64,000 bases of DNA from Candidatus Hydrogenedentota bacterium (lineage in GTDB: Bacteria; Hydrogenedentota; Hydrogenedentia; Hydrogenedentales; JAEUWI01). Position 1 is the stretch's first letter. The number at the start of each line of letters is the position of its first letter. Of this stretch, positions 15,377-23,908 are shown piece after piece. Made by a program: the position numbers and the translations under genes. Under the pieces are notes generated by a model. The model had not been told where the DNA came from. It worked only from the letters and a program-made list of their open reading frames with translations, and did not search any database. The DNA lies in assembly GCA_016791475.1 (NCBI GenBank), contig JAEUWI010000037.1, positions 1 to 64,000 of the forward strand. The letters are read 5' to 3'.

Positions 15377-16138
15377 TCATCTTCCACGCTCCGCCATGCG
15401 GTTGATGGTGGAGGCGGCGACGGCGGCGCCAAAGCCGTTGTCGATATTGACGACGGTGACGCCGGTGGCGCAGGAGTTGAGCATGCCCAGAAGTGCGGCG
15501 AGTCCGCCGAAGCTTGCGCCGTAACCCACGGAGGTGGGCACGGCGATGACGGGACACTGCACGAGGCCGCCGAGGACGGACGGCAGGGCGCCTTCCATGC
15601 CGGCGCAGCAGATGATGACGTTGGCGCGGTTGAGGCGCTCGCGCTGGTGGAGAAGGCGGTGGATGCCGGCGACGCCAATGTCGGAGATGGAATCGACCGG
15701 GTTGCCTAGGAGTTCGCAGGTGACGCGCGCCTCTTCGGCGACGGGGAGATCGCTGGTGCCCGCGCAGACAATGGCGATGGTGCCCGTGGCTTGCGGGGGC
15801 GCTTTCGTGGTGATGGTGAAGGTGCGGGCGAGCTCGTTGATAACGGCGTCGGGCTGGGCCGATTTCACGGCTTCGAGTGTTTCGCGGGAGCAGCGGGTGC
15901 CCAGGACCGTGCCGCTCTTTTCGCGCATGTGGGCCGCAATGGCCACGACCTGCTCGGGGGTCTTGTTCTGGCAGAAGATGGTTTCGGGATAGCCTTTGCG
16001 GAGTTCCCGGTGGTGATCGATCTTCGCGAAGCCGAGATCCTCAAAAGGGAGATCGCGCAGAAGCGCGGCCGCCGCGTCGGGCGTGGCCTTGCCCGACGCC
16101 ACGTCGCGCAGGAGGTTTTGGAGCGTTTCGTGGTCCAT
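15377..16138 (-). CDS. larB: LarB, nickel-pincer cofactor carboxylase/hydrolase
   Basis: LarB carboxylates and hydrolyses nicotinic acid adenine dinucleotide in the first step of nickel-pincer cofactor synthesis. The 253-residue protein has the N-terminal LarB extension (LQNLLRDVASGKATPDAAAALLRDLPFEDLG, read in parts) and a PurE-like C-terminal domain (IVCAGTSDLPVAEEA, CAGMEGALPSVLGGL, VPTSVGYGASFGG). FCQNKTPEQ resembles the conserved family segment near residue 55. It lies upstream of larC on the same strand but is separated from it by the 543-bp tandem duplication, which may have changed co-expression. The ATG at 16138 follows a purine-poor leader with no strong ribosome-binding site. Confidence 0.95.
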   Translation of the reverse strand: MDHETLQNLLRDVASGKATPDAAAALLRDLPFEDLGFAKIDHHRELRKGYPETIFCQNKTPEQVVAIAAHMREKSGTVLGTRCSRETLEAVKSAQPDAVINELARTFTITTKAPPQATGTIAIVCAGTSDLPVAEEARVTCELLGNPVDSISDIGVAGIHRLLHQRERLNRANVIICCAGMEGALPSVLGGLVQCPVIAVPTSVGYGASFGGLAALLGMLNSCATGVTVVNIDNGFGAAVAASTINRMAERGR

Positions 16139-16223
16139 GGGGGAGATTCCGTGCCTGGGGTTTGGAAGGGCTTCAGTGTACAGGTTTGACCGGGGAAATG
16201 AAATGAGGTCCCGGTTGAAGGGA

Positions 16224-16355
16224 ATGGGTCTTATGGGTCTTATGGGTCTTATGGGTCTTATGGGTCTTATGGGTCGTATGGGTCGTATGGGTCGTATGGG
16301 TCGTATGGGCGGTGGCGAAGCGTTTTCATAAGACCCATACGACCCATAAGACCCA
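16224..16355. repeat. 9-bp repeat array (ATGGGTCKT) with inverted arm
   Basis: Five ATGGGTCTT units and four ATGGGTCGT units (16224-16304) are followed, after a 24-bp spacer, by three units on the opposite strand (AAGACCCAT, ACGACCCAT, AAGACCCAT; 16329-16355). A run of T then follows. The arms can pair into a long hairpin. The array lies between larB and the choice-of-anchor-X gene. Confidence 0.95.
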
Positions 16356-16366
16356 TTTTTTCTTCC

Positions 16367-16960
16367 TTACCGCTCGATGGTCAGCTCCGTGTTGGCCACG
16401 AGCTTCACCACGGTGCCGTCGGGCTTTAGTGTGGTGAGTGCCTTGCCGTTCTTATCGTAGGGGGTGATCTCCACCGTGTAAGCGCCGCTGGGGGTCACGT
16501 CGAGGGGGGTGAGGGTGGCGGTCCAGATTCCGTCGCCGGGGGTTTTGTCGCCCTGAGTGCCGTCGTCGTAGAGGTCGGTGGAAAGGCTGGTGCCCGCGAG
16601 GCGGACCGACAGCGTGTCCACTTCATCGTATTTGTCGCGCACGTTGACCGTGACGATGAAGGGTGCGCCGGGCGCGCCTTTCGCCGGGAATACTTCGGGC
16701 CGCTCGAGACTGAGGGGGGGATCTTCGAGTGCGGGGGTCTCGGTTTCCGGGGTCTCGGTTTCGCCCTTCGCGGCAATGCTGTGGACGTTAATCTTGAGGG
16801 GGTCGTCCTCGCCACCGGCGTTGAGAGACTTGATGAAGTCGAGCACGGCCTGAATCTCTTCGGGCTCGCCCTCGACGGTGAGGGAGACTTCAAGCGCGGG
16901 GGTGGTGGTCGCGAGGAACAGGAGGGCAATCGGGAGGGTCGGACGCAACAGCGAAATCAT
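16367..16960 (-). CDS. Exported protein with choice-of-anchor-X-like domain
   Basis: The 197-residue product starts at the ATG at 16960; longer in-frame extensions upstream run through repeat DNA and lack a signal. An N-terminal signal peptide (MISLLRPTLPIALLFL, cleavage near TTPA) is followed by a short acidic region and a Glu/Thr/Pro linker (TETPETETPALEDPP). A C-terminal Ig-like domain of about 100 residues then carries LYDDGTQGDKTPGDGIW, the hallmark of choice-of-anchor-X domains. It is probably periplasmic or cell-surface. Neighbours give no functional clue. Confidence 0.7.
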   Translation of the reverse strand: MISLLRPTLPIALLFLATTTPALEVSLTVEGEPEEIQAVLDFIKSLNAGGEDDPLKINVHSIAAKGETETPETETPALEDPPLSLERPEVFPAKGAPGAPFIVTVNVRDKYDEVDTLSVRLAGTSLSTDLYDDGTQGDKTPGDGIWTATLTPLDVTPSGAYTVEITPYDKNGKALTTLKPDGTVVKLVANTELTIER

Positions 16961-17052
16961 GAATGAGGTTATCCTGGTTTTCTTGGCACAGGGGCCGCTT
17001 CGTTGAATGAATGCATAGATGATATTGGGGAGAAACCAAACCGTATTTGACC

Positions 17053-17240
17053 ACGGAAGCTCACGGAAGTGATGGTTTGTGTTGGCCACGGAGATCACGG
17101 AGATCACGGAGGCACGGAGAAAAGTAATTGGATGGAGAAGAGAAGGGGGGCATACCTGAAAGCGAACGTGACACGGTGCGGTGTCCGTACATTCGAAGCT
17201 CATTTTCTTCTCCGTGCCTCCGTGTCTCCGTGTTTCGTAT
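17053..17240. repeat. CACGGAG-type repeats in inverted arrangement
   Basis: The left arm contains repeated CACGGAG units with about 9-bp spacing (17080-17120), and the right arm contains CTCCGTG units (17207-17235). Both arms share the word CACGGAGGCACGGAGAA. The spacer is about 85 bp. This fills most of the ~300-bp gap between the choice-of-anchor-X gene and dnaX; no gene is evident. Confidence 0.8.
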
Positions 17241-17267
17241 TTTTTTGGTGGCCGCCTATGGACGTCG

Positions 17268-19067
17268 TCAGGGTTCCGCGCTTTCCATGGGCAATTCGGC
17301 TTGTACCTGCACGTCGGCGATCTTGCCTTTGAAAGTATTCACCACGGCGGCAATGCCGGGGTCATCCATGACCTCGCGGGCTTCCACGGGGTTCACGGAA
17401 GGGTAGAAGGGCAGGTCGCCATTGACCGCGGGCTTGCGCTGGGCGCTCGCGGGCGCATTCTCGGGGGCCTTCTTGATCCGCACGGTGACGCTGTCAAGAT
17501 TCGTCGTGGCGGCGCGGAGTATCTCGGCCATGGCGGCGCGGTTCTTCGCATCGCTCATGAAGGCGGAGGCATTGTCCGCGTTGGCCGGGGCCTCCAGGAT
17601 CAGGGTGCTCCCTTCGAGGGCGATCGGACGGCCCTGGCCGAACCAGGTGCCGAGGCTGAGATCCTGTTCGCTGGCCTGCTGAATGATGCTGGACCAAAGG
17701 CGGGCCAGGTTGCCTTCACTTGCTTCGATGCGCCGAGGTGCTGCCGGAGCCGCGGGCGCTGGTGGAGCCGGCTCGGCCTCAGGAGGGTCCGGTGGCGTCT
17801 CCGCAGGCTTGGGGGCCGGCGTTTTCGGGGCTGCGGCAACGGGCTCTTTCGCGCGTGGCGCGGGTGGCGGCGTGTTCTCGGCTTCCATCGTCACGGGCGC
17901 GCCCATGCCGATGCCGCCCTGGCCCAGAGCGATGAGCTTTTCCATGATGGTGTCGACGGACACTTCCACGCCGACCTTGGAAATGCGAATGAGCATGGCC
18001 TCCAGCGCAATGCGCTGGGCGAGCTGGGAGTCAAAACTGTTGACCAGTTCGGCGAACTGCTCCACGAGGCGGATCAGGTTCGTGAGGGAGACCCGGGCGG
18101 CGCGCTGGTTCATGGCCGCGAGCTCTTCCTCCGGCAGGTGAAGAAGTTCCTTCACATTGGCCGTCTTGCAGACGAGGAGGTTGCGGAAATAGCGCAGCAG
18201 CTCCTGGACGAACTGGGTGAGGTCTTTGCCGGCGGAGGCCACCTGCTCCACGATGAGGAGCTGGCGCGTGACATCCTTGTCGAGGATGGCGTCGCAGAGG
18301 TCGTGCATGACCTGCCAATCAACGAGGCCGAGTACATCGAAGACGTCCTGAAAGGTAATCTCGCCGTTGCAGTAGGTGATGAGTTCGTCGAGGATACTTT
18401 CCGAATCGCGTACGCCGCCTTCCGCCGCGCGGGCGATGGCGTGGAGGGCCTCGTCGGTGGCCTTCAGGCCCTCTTTGTCGAGGATGTTGCGGAGGAGCTC
18501 GATGAGCTTGGGGATCGGCACGCGGCGGAAATCGTAGCGCTGGCAGCGCGAGACGATGGTGGCCGGGATCTTGTGGGCTTCCGTGGTGGCGAGGATGAAG
18601 ACCGCGTGGGGGGGCGGCTCTTCCAGCGTCTTGAGCAGGGCGTTAAAGGCGCCGACGGAGAGCTGGTGCACTTCGTCGATGATATAGACCTTGTAGCGAC
18701 CGTTGGTGGGCATCATGCGGATGTTGTCGCGCAATTCGCGAACATCGTCCACACCATTGTTGGAGGCGCCGTCGATCTCGATGACGTCGAGATTGTTGCC
18801 GGCGCTGATGGAGGCGCAATTGCTGCACTCGCCGCAGGGCTCGGGCGTGGGCTTGTCGCTTTCGAGGCAGTTCAGGGCCTTGGCGAGGATTCGGGCGGTG
18901 GTCGTCTTGCCGATGCCTCGGGAGCCGATGAAGAGGAAGGCGTGGTGAATGCGCCCGGAGGTAATGGCGTTCTTGAGGGTCCGGGTGATGTGGTCCTGGC
19001 CCACGACGCTTTCAAAAGCCTGGGGGCGCCACTTCCGGGCAAGCACCAAGTACTGATCGTTTGCCAT
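17268..19067 (-). CDS. dnaX: DNA polymerase III subunit gamma/tau
   Basis: DnaX is the ATPase of the clamp loader that places the sliding clamp on primed DNA. The 599-residue product has Walker A GSRGIGKTT (residues 48-56), a four-cysteine zinc module (CGECSNC plus an upstream Cys), a Walker B-type DEVHQL and the SRC sensor motif (ATTEAHKIPATIVSRCQRY in parts). After the collar domain comes an Ala/Pro/Glu-rich linker (about 395-445) and a tau-like C-terminal domain. The ATG at 19067 has GGAGG five to six bases upstream. The SRP RNA gene lies 75 bp upstream on the same strand; ffs and dnaX are neighbours in many bacteria. Confidence 0.97.
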   Translation of the reverse strand: MANDQYLVLARKWRPQAFESVVGQDHITRTLKNAITSGRIHHAFLFIGSRGIGKTTTARILAKALNCLESDKPTPEPCGECSNCASISAGNNLDVIEIDGASNNGVDDVRELRDNIRMMPTNGRYKVYIIDEVHQLSVGAFNALLKTLEEPPPHAVFILATTEAHKIPATIVSRCQRYDFRRVPIPKLIELLRNILDKEGLKATDEALHAIARAAEGGVRDSESILDELITYCNGEITFQDVFDVLGLVDWQVMHDLCDAILDKDVTRQLLIVEQVASAGKDLTQFVQELLRYFRNLLVCKTANVKELLHLPEEELAAMNQRAARVSLTNLIRLVEQFAELVNSFDSQLAQRIALEAMLIRISKVGVEVSVDTIMEKLIALGQGGIGMGAPVTMEAENTPPPAPRAKEPVAAAPKTPAPKPAETPPDPPEAEPAPPAPAAPAAPRRIEASEGNLARLWSSIIQQASEQDLSLGTWFGQGRPIALEGSTLILEAPANADNASAFMSDAKNRAAMAEILRAATTNLDSVTVRIKKAPENAPASAQRKPAVNGDLPFYPSVNPVEAREVMDDPGIAAVVNTFKGKIADVQVQAELPMESAEP

Positions 19068-19141
19068 GCGAGCCTCCGATATTCACCCTGGGCGCGGTCC
19101 AATTGAGCTGTCGCAGGTGCGGGGCGGGGCTTGGAAAATTC

Positions 19142-19278
19142 GCGGAGCAACGGGTGATGACGGCCAGGCACTCCTGCAGCACACGCGAATGTAATCTACG
19201 GCTGCTTCCGTCAGGACCTGACCGAGTTCGTCTACACCACGTTGAGCAGGACCCAACCGCCATCACCCTTTGCTCCGC
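19142..19278 (-). ncRNA. ffs: Signal recognition particle RNA (4.5S-type)
   Basis: Read on the minus strand, GGTCAGGTCCTGACGGAAGC is the conserved SRP helix-8 core that binds Ffh (E. coli has GGTCAGGTCCGGAAGGAAGC). The 5' end GCGGAGCAA (19270-19278) pairs perfectly with TTGCTCCGC at the 3' end (19142-19150). The adjoining GGGTGATGGC pairs with the GTCATCACCC region, giving a closed rod of about 137 nt. This is a little longer than the ~110-nt E. coli RNA and far shorter than the 270-nt Bacillus form, so the Alu domain is probably absent. An AATTTT follows the stem. It lies upstream of dnaX. Confidence 0.93.
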
Positions 19279-19671
19279 AAGACAATCGAATCCTGGCAAG
19301 CGCACGGGGACAGTTCGGGAAATCGTAGCACATGGCGGGAAAATGAGTCAAACCGGATGGGAGATGAATTGTGGGGTAGCGTGACGGTCAATCGTTGGGA
19401 TTCCCAGTGGGCGGACCTCGGTCGAACGTCGGGTACACCCATCGGTGGGGGGACCCCTCCGGAAGAGCGGCACCCATTGCGTTATGAGGCGCCCGGCGGA
19501 TTGGAGTATACTGTCGCCTTGCGATGTTCCCCACGTTCAGAATCGGCGGGTGGCGAAATGGCGGAAAGTCCCCGACTGCGGGCACCGCCTGGATGCCCGT
19601 TTCGCGGGGCGTCGAACCGCGCATCGGCGCGGCAATCGAGCAAACAACAGCAGACTCACGGAGTGGTGTAA
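19279..19671 (+). other. Intergenic region and leader of glycosidase-like gene
   Basis: This ~390-bp stretch lies between the divergent ffs gene and the gene at 19672. A TATACT -10-like box is at 19507-19512 with only poor -35 matches. The region 19545-19640 is GC-rich and can fold, but I could not match it to a tRNA or known RNA. GGAG (about 19660) precedes the ATG. Confidence 0.35.
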
Positions 19672-21765
19672 ATGAGAGCAAATTTCTCCCCGGTACTATG
19701 GGGCGCGGCGCTGCTTGCGCTAGCGCTGGCCCCGGCGGTTCAGGCGGACACAAACAAGCCCTGGGACCTCCGCAACCAGTACAAGATCCCGATCGAGCGC
19801 GGCGTGCTGGTATACGCCGAGGACACGGCCGAATGGCGGGTGCTGATGGACGGCGGCCAGGTGCTGGCGGACCGGATTGGCTTCTGCGTGGTGCTGGAGG
19901 ACGGCACCGAGATGCGGGGCATCGGGCTGACGGACGGCACGTCGGATCGTGAGAAGTTCACGGATGATTTTGGTGAAGGGACGGTCTATTCCGTGGCGTT
20001 TCCGCCGAAAAACGGCCTTCGCATCGTTCACTCGTTGAAGACCTACCGGAACCGGCCCTTTGTATTTATCGAGATCGCCGTTGACAACGTCAGCCAGTCT
20101 GATGTGAAGATTGCGGCGATCAAGCCCGTGATTGCCGAGAAATCGGTGATGCAGTCCCTGAGCGATCAGGCCACGGTGCGCCACCGCCGGATCCTGGACA
20201 CGGGCGGCCAGCCGGTCGTCGCTCCGGGGAAGGATGCGACCATGGCGGTCATTCACGATCCGTCAAAGCCCATTTGCTTTGGCGTGGGGCTGATTCCCCA
20301 GGGCCTGGCGCGATCCACGGTTTCATTCAAGGAAGCGGCGGGCGAGTGGCACGGCGACATTACCTGCAATTACGAGCCCTACAAGCTGCTGAAGCCCGGC
20401 GCGAAACTTGTCTCCGATCCCTTGTGGATTTCCCATGGCGTGCCGGAGCCGGACCGGGTCGATCTGAACTATTCCTGGGTGTACAGCACCCTGGTGAAAG
20501 TGGCGCCGCGCCCCTTCAATGAACGCGGCTGGTATACGCTGGCCAGCGACAAAGGACTGGATGCCTACGTTCAGGCCGCCGCGGATTGGAAGAAGGCCGG
20601 TATTGATCATGTGTTGATTGGCCGCGGCTGGGAAGGTCGCCCCGGCTCCATGGAAGGCGCCGCGGGACGTTTCCCGGACAGCATGAAATCGGCGGTGGGC
20701 GATCTGTCCAAGGCCGGACTCGAGGTCGGCGTGACCATTGAGCCCCTGGCCAGCAAGGTTGACGGCGCGGGTACCGCGAAGTCGGCCGATGGCCTGTCGT
20801 GGATCAACCCCGCCGCGCCCGAGTCGGGCCCCATCTTTCTGGACAAGATCAAGTCGCTGAAGAGTTGGGATGCCGCCTTCGTGGTGGTGGACTACTCGGC
20901 GATTCCCGACGATGTGCTCGCGGGCTTCGGCCTGACCCGCGCGGAGGCGCAGAACCTGGCCTATCGCGCGCTGCGCGCCGCGGCGGATCCCCTGCCGGTG
21001 TTCCCCTCCTCGGTGTCCACGGTGGATGATGACCTGGAAGTCTGGCTTGACGCGGGCAGTTCTGTCGCGCGCATGGCGGTCTATGGCATGACGCCCGGAC
21101 CACTTTGTTGCGCGCTGGACGGCGGTGCGCAGATCACGCCCGAACTCATGACGGCGGCCCAGTTCTGGCCGGGCCCGATCGAGTTCATTGGCACGCTGGA
21201 TGGCAATATCAAAGGCGACGTGGAAAAGCTGATCAGCCGGGAGCGCGTGGCGGCTCATCCGATTGACGCGGGGCTGGACGCGCCCCGCTCCTGGCGTCTG
21301 ACGCGGCATGACGCGGCGGGCGCGGTGGTCGAAGACCGTACGCTGGTCCTGGGCGAGGACGCGTCTCCCGCGCCGGATGCCGCGAAAGTGGAATCGCAGA
21401 AGGCGGCAAAGGCCGAGGCTGAGAGAGCCGAGGCCGCCAAGGCTAAGGAGGATGCGGCCAAGGCAGAGGCTGACGCCAAAGCGGAAGCGAAGGCAGAGGC
21501 GAAGGCTGAAAAAGCCAGGGAAGCCGAAGCGCGGGAAAAGGCGAAGGAAGAAAAGGCGGAGGCGGATAAAGCGGAGGAAGTAAAGGCGGCGGCGGCCGAG
21601 TCCGAGCAAGCCGAGACCGCAACGACTGCGGAAGCACCGGCCAGCGAAGAAATGGCGGCGGAAGATACAGCCAAGACCGAGACCGCAAAGGCTGAAACGC
21701 CCAAGTCGGATGACGATGGCGAAGGTAGTCTGAAGAAAAAGCTGCGGCGCGCGTGGCCGTTCTGA
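19672..21765 (+). CDS. Exported alpha-galactosidase-like protein with long Ala/Glu/Lys coiled tail
   Basis: The 697-residue product has a signal peptide (cleavage after AVQA, about residue 25), a beta-sandwich region, and a TIM-barrel-like part starting near residue 280 (NERGWYTLASDKGLDAYV, then KAGIDHVLIGRGWEG). The general pattern is that of melibiase-type glycoside hydrolases. Normal catalytic Asp motifs (KxD and DxD types) are not obvious; FVVVDYSAIPDD near 402-413 is the closest. From about residue 570 to 690 the sequence is almost entirely Ala, Glu, Lys and Asp in a helical pattern, ending in LKKKLRRAWPF. That looks like a long single helix or coiled coil, perhaps for envelope tethering. 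Activity is uncertain. Confidence 0.6.
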   Translation: MRANFSPVLWGAALLALALAPAVQADTNKPWDLRNQYKIPIERGVLVYAEDTAEWRVLMDGGQVLADRIGFCVVLEDGTEMRGIGLTDGTSDREKFTDDFGEGTVYSVAFPPKNGLRIVHSLKTYRNRPFVFIEIAVDNVSQSDVKIAAIKPVIAEKSVMQSLSDQATVRHRRILDTGGQPVVAPGKDATMAVIHDPSKPICFGVGLIPQGLARSTVSFKEAAGEWHGDITCNYEPYKLLKPGAKLVSDPLWISHGVPEPDRVDLNYSWVYSTLVKVAPRPFNERGWYTLASDKGLDAYVQAAADWKKAGIDHVLIGRGWEGRPGSMEGAAGRFPDSMKSAVGDLSKAGLEVGVTIEPLASKVDGAGTAKSADGLSWINPAAPESGPIFLDKIKSLKSWDAAFVVVDYSAIPDDVLAGFGLTRAEAQNLAYRALRAAADPLPVFPSSVSTVDDDLEVWLDAGSSVARMAVYGMTPGPLCCALDGGAQITPELMTAAQFWPGPIEFIGTLDGNIKGDVEKLISRERVAAHPIDAGLDAPRSWRLTRHDAAGAVVEDRTLVLGEDASPAPDAAKVESQKAAKAEAERAEAAKAKEDAAKAEADAKAEAKAEAKAEKAREAEAREKAKEEKAEADKAEEVKAAAAESEQAETATTAEAPASEEMAAEDTAKTETAKAETPKSDDDGEGSLKKKLRRAWPF

Positions 21766-21861
21766 TTACGAGCGGCCTGGTTCCGGTGCTGGAGCGACAT
21801 CAGGCTGTTCGCTTGTGCGTCGTTGGCGCCCGCCGGGCCCGGCACGGTTGAAAGGCAGCGC

Positions 21862-23535
21862 TTGTACTATTCCAAGCTAGGAAAGCACACGGTTAACGCA
21901 GTGCGTCTTGCCGAAGTGCTGCAGGTCTTCGTGAAACATGGTTTCGCGGATTTGCTCCAGCGTGCCGGTTTTCACCGCAGCCTCCCTGCGAAGCTTCTGC
22001 GCGGTCTGAACCTGATGGACTCGCCGGTGGGCGCGCCGCACACCCTCGGGCAGCGGCTGCGCGCCGCGCTGGTGGAGCTGGGCCCGACCTTTGTCAAGCT
22101 GGGCCAGGTGCTGAGCACGCGGCCCGATCTGATCCGCCATGAGCTGGCGCGGGAACTGAGCAATCTCCAGGATCAAGTGGACGCGGTTCCCTTTGACGTC
22201 ATGGAGGAGGTGCTGAAAGAATCCTTCGGCGCGGGTGCGTCGGAGTTGTTTGCAGCCTTCGACAAGACCCCCGTTGCTTCGGCTTCGCTGAGCCAGGTGT
22301 ATCGGGCGCAGTTGCGGACAGGCCAGGAAGTGGCGGTGAAGATTCAGCGCCCGGGCGTGTCGAAGATCATCGACTCCGATTTGAGTCTGATGCGCCAGGT
22401 GGCGGAGTGGAGCGCGGGTCACCTGGAGGACGTGAAGTGGCTGGACCCGCCGGGAATTGTGGACGAATTTGCCCGCTCGATTCGCCGCGAGCTCGATCTG
22501 GAAATCGAAGCGCGGGTTATCGAGCAGTTTCGCAAGAATTTTGAAGACGATCCCGCCGTCATCATTCCCCAGGTCTATCCCGAATTCTGTGCCCAGTCGG
22601 TGCTCACCATGGAGTGGATCGACGGCGTTCGGGTGGACTGCCTGGAGGCCTATGCGGAGCGCAACTGTGATCCGGTGCAAGTCGCCATCAACGGGTGCGA
22701 CGCCCTGTGTCGGATGGTCTTTGAGTACCAGTTGTTTCATGCCGATCCCCACCCCGGCAATATTTTCGTCACGAAGGACAACCGCCTCGCCTTCCTCGAT
22801 CTGGGAATGGCGGGCCATCTGGAAAATACGGATGTGGCCGCCATTGGCGATGTCTTTCTGGCCATATTCGGCCGGGACAGCCGCGCCTGCGTCGATGCGA
22901 TCCTGGTGCTTACCTCCGGCGGAGAGCCGGCCGATCTGGTGGTGCTGGAGCGGGAGTTGACGGAGTTTACCGCCTTTGAGGCCCGGGCAATTCTGGGCGG
23001 AGGCCAGGTGGCGCGGGGCCTGGAGCGGGCCACCCAGATCCTGCAGCGGGCGAACATGGAGTTGTCTCCCCGATTTTCGCTGTTGATCAAGGCGCTGGCG
23101 ACCATCGAGATGGTGGGCCGTAGTCTGGATCCCGATCTCGATATGGTCCCGATTATTCGACCCTATGTGGAGCGGCTCATCAAGAAGCGCTATGCGCCCC
23201 GGCAAATTTTTCGCGACCTGCAGCACAACGCCCGGGTCATCCTGCGCCTGGGCCATCAGGTGCCGCGCGATGTGTCCTATCTGCTGCAGCAGTTGCGCCA
23301 GGGCAAGCTGAAATTCTCCATTCACCACGAGCACCTGGATGATCTCGCGGCGACGATTGATCGGGCGAGCAGCCGCAACACGGTGGGGATGATCGTGGCC
23401 GCGCTGATCGTGGGGTCGAGTCTGCTGATCACGACGGAGTCAACCTTCAGCCGGCTGGGCATGGCGGGCTTCCTGTTTGCCGGGATCCTGGGCAGCGTGC
23501 TGGTGATTTCGATCTTGTGGACGCGGAAGTTTTGA
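21862..23535 (+). CDS. ABC1/AarF/UbiB-family atypical kinase
   Basis: UbiB-like proteins are membrane-associated ATPases/kinases that support quinone biosynthesis. The 557-residue product carries the family hallmarks: the KxGQ motif (PTFVKLGQVLSTRPDL), the Ala-rich nucleotide loop ASASLSQVYRAQL, VAVKIQRPGV, the catalytic FHADPHPGNIF, and FLDLGMAG in place of DFG. Two hydrophobic helices end the protein (TVGMIVAALIVGSSLLI and the following LAGFLFAGILGSVLVI-type stretch). The TTG at 21862 is preferred because AAAGG lies seven bases upstream; an in-frame TTG at 21823 is the alternative. No ubi or men genes are adjacent, so quinone involvement comes from family knowledge only. Confidence 0.92.
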   Translation: MYYSKLGKHTVNAVRLAEVLQVFVKHGFADLLQRAGFHRSLPAKLLRGLNLMDSPVGAPHTLGQRLRAALVELGPTFVKLGQVLSTRPDLIRHELARELSNLQDQVDAVPFDVMEEVLKESFGAGASELFAAFDKTPVASASLSQVYRAQLRTGQEVAVKIQRPGVSKIIDSDLSLMRQVAEWSAGHLEDVKWLDPPGIVDEFARSIRRELDLEIEARVIEQFRKNFEDDPAVIIPQVYPEFCAQSVLTMEWIDGVRVDCLEAYAERNCDPVQVAINGCDALCRMVFEYQLFHADPHPGNIFVTKDNRLAFLDLGMAGHLENTDVAAIGDVFLAIFGRDSRACVDAILVLTSGGEPADLVVLERELTEFTAFEARAILGGGQVARGLERATQILQRANMELSPRFSLLIKALATIEMVGRSLDPDLDMVPIIRPYVERLIKKRYAPRQIFRDLQHNARVILRLGHQVPRDVSYLLQQLRQGKLKFSIHHEHLDDLAATIDRASSRNTVGMIVAALIVGSSLLITTESTFSRLGMAGFLFAGILGSVLVISILWTRKF

Positions 23536-23908
23536 AGAAGTGGAACCGCAAATTTACGCAAATTAGCGCAAATTATGTGGGACGAGAGGGATAAGTACTG
23601 AACCGCGAATGGACGCGAATTCACGCGAATAGGAAATAGCAGTGCCGATGATCGCGACCGGATAGGTTTCACCACGAAGAGCACGAAGAACACGAAGATG
23701 GGAAAGAATTTGTCTTATTGATGCGGATACCATCGCTAAATGAAGCAGCCATCGAAATCTTGAGGCATTAACATTTGCCCGCTTTCTTTTGATACCAAGG
23801 TGGACGATTCCTCCTTTCTTCTCTATTTCCTTCGTGCACTTCGTGGCCTTCGTGGTGAAAAAAGTCCGAGTTCTTCGCTTGGACTGGATAGTTGGAAAGT
23901 TTGTAGTT
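23536..23908. repeat. Intergenic degenerate repeats (CGCAAATT, CGCGAATN, CACGAAG)
   Basis: Three repeat types fill this 373-bp gap: CGCAAATT-like units (23545-23575), CGCGAATKSA-like units (23602-23630), and CACGAAG units near 23672-23697 that are mirrored by CTTCGTG units at 23829-23855. The last pair forms an inverted arrangement with ~130 bp between arms. I see no gene. Confidence 0.75.

Noticed and set aside
17181-19106. 641-codon open frame on the plus strand
   Set aside because: Antisense shadow of dnaX, which has full motifs and a good ribosome-binding site.
19545-19640. Possible tRNA in the leader before the glycosidase-like gene
   Set aside because: A D-arm-like GGTGGCGAAATGGC and TCGAAC are present, but no 7-bp acceptor pairing, no standard anticodon arm and no CCA fit together.
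23789-23908. Longer ispE start
   Set aside because: The extra 40 residues come from the CTTCGTG repeat and are absent from the IspE family.
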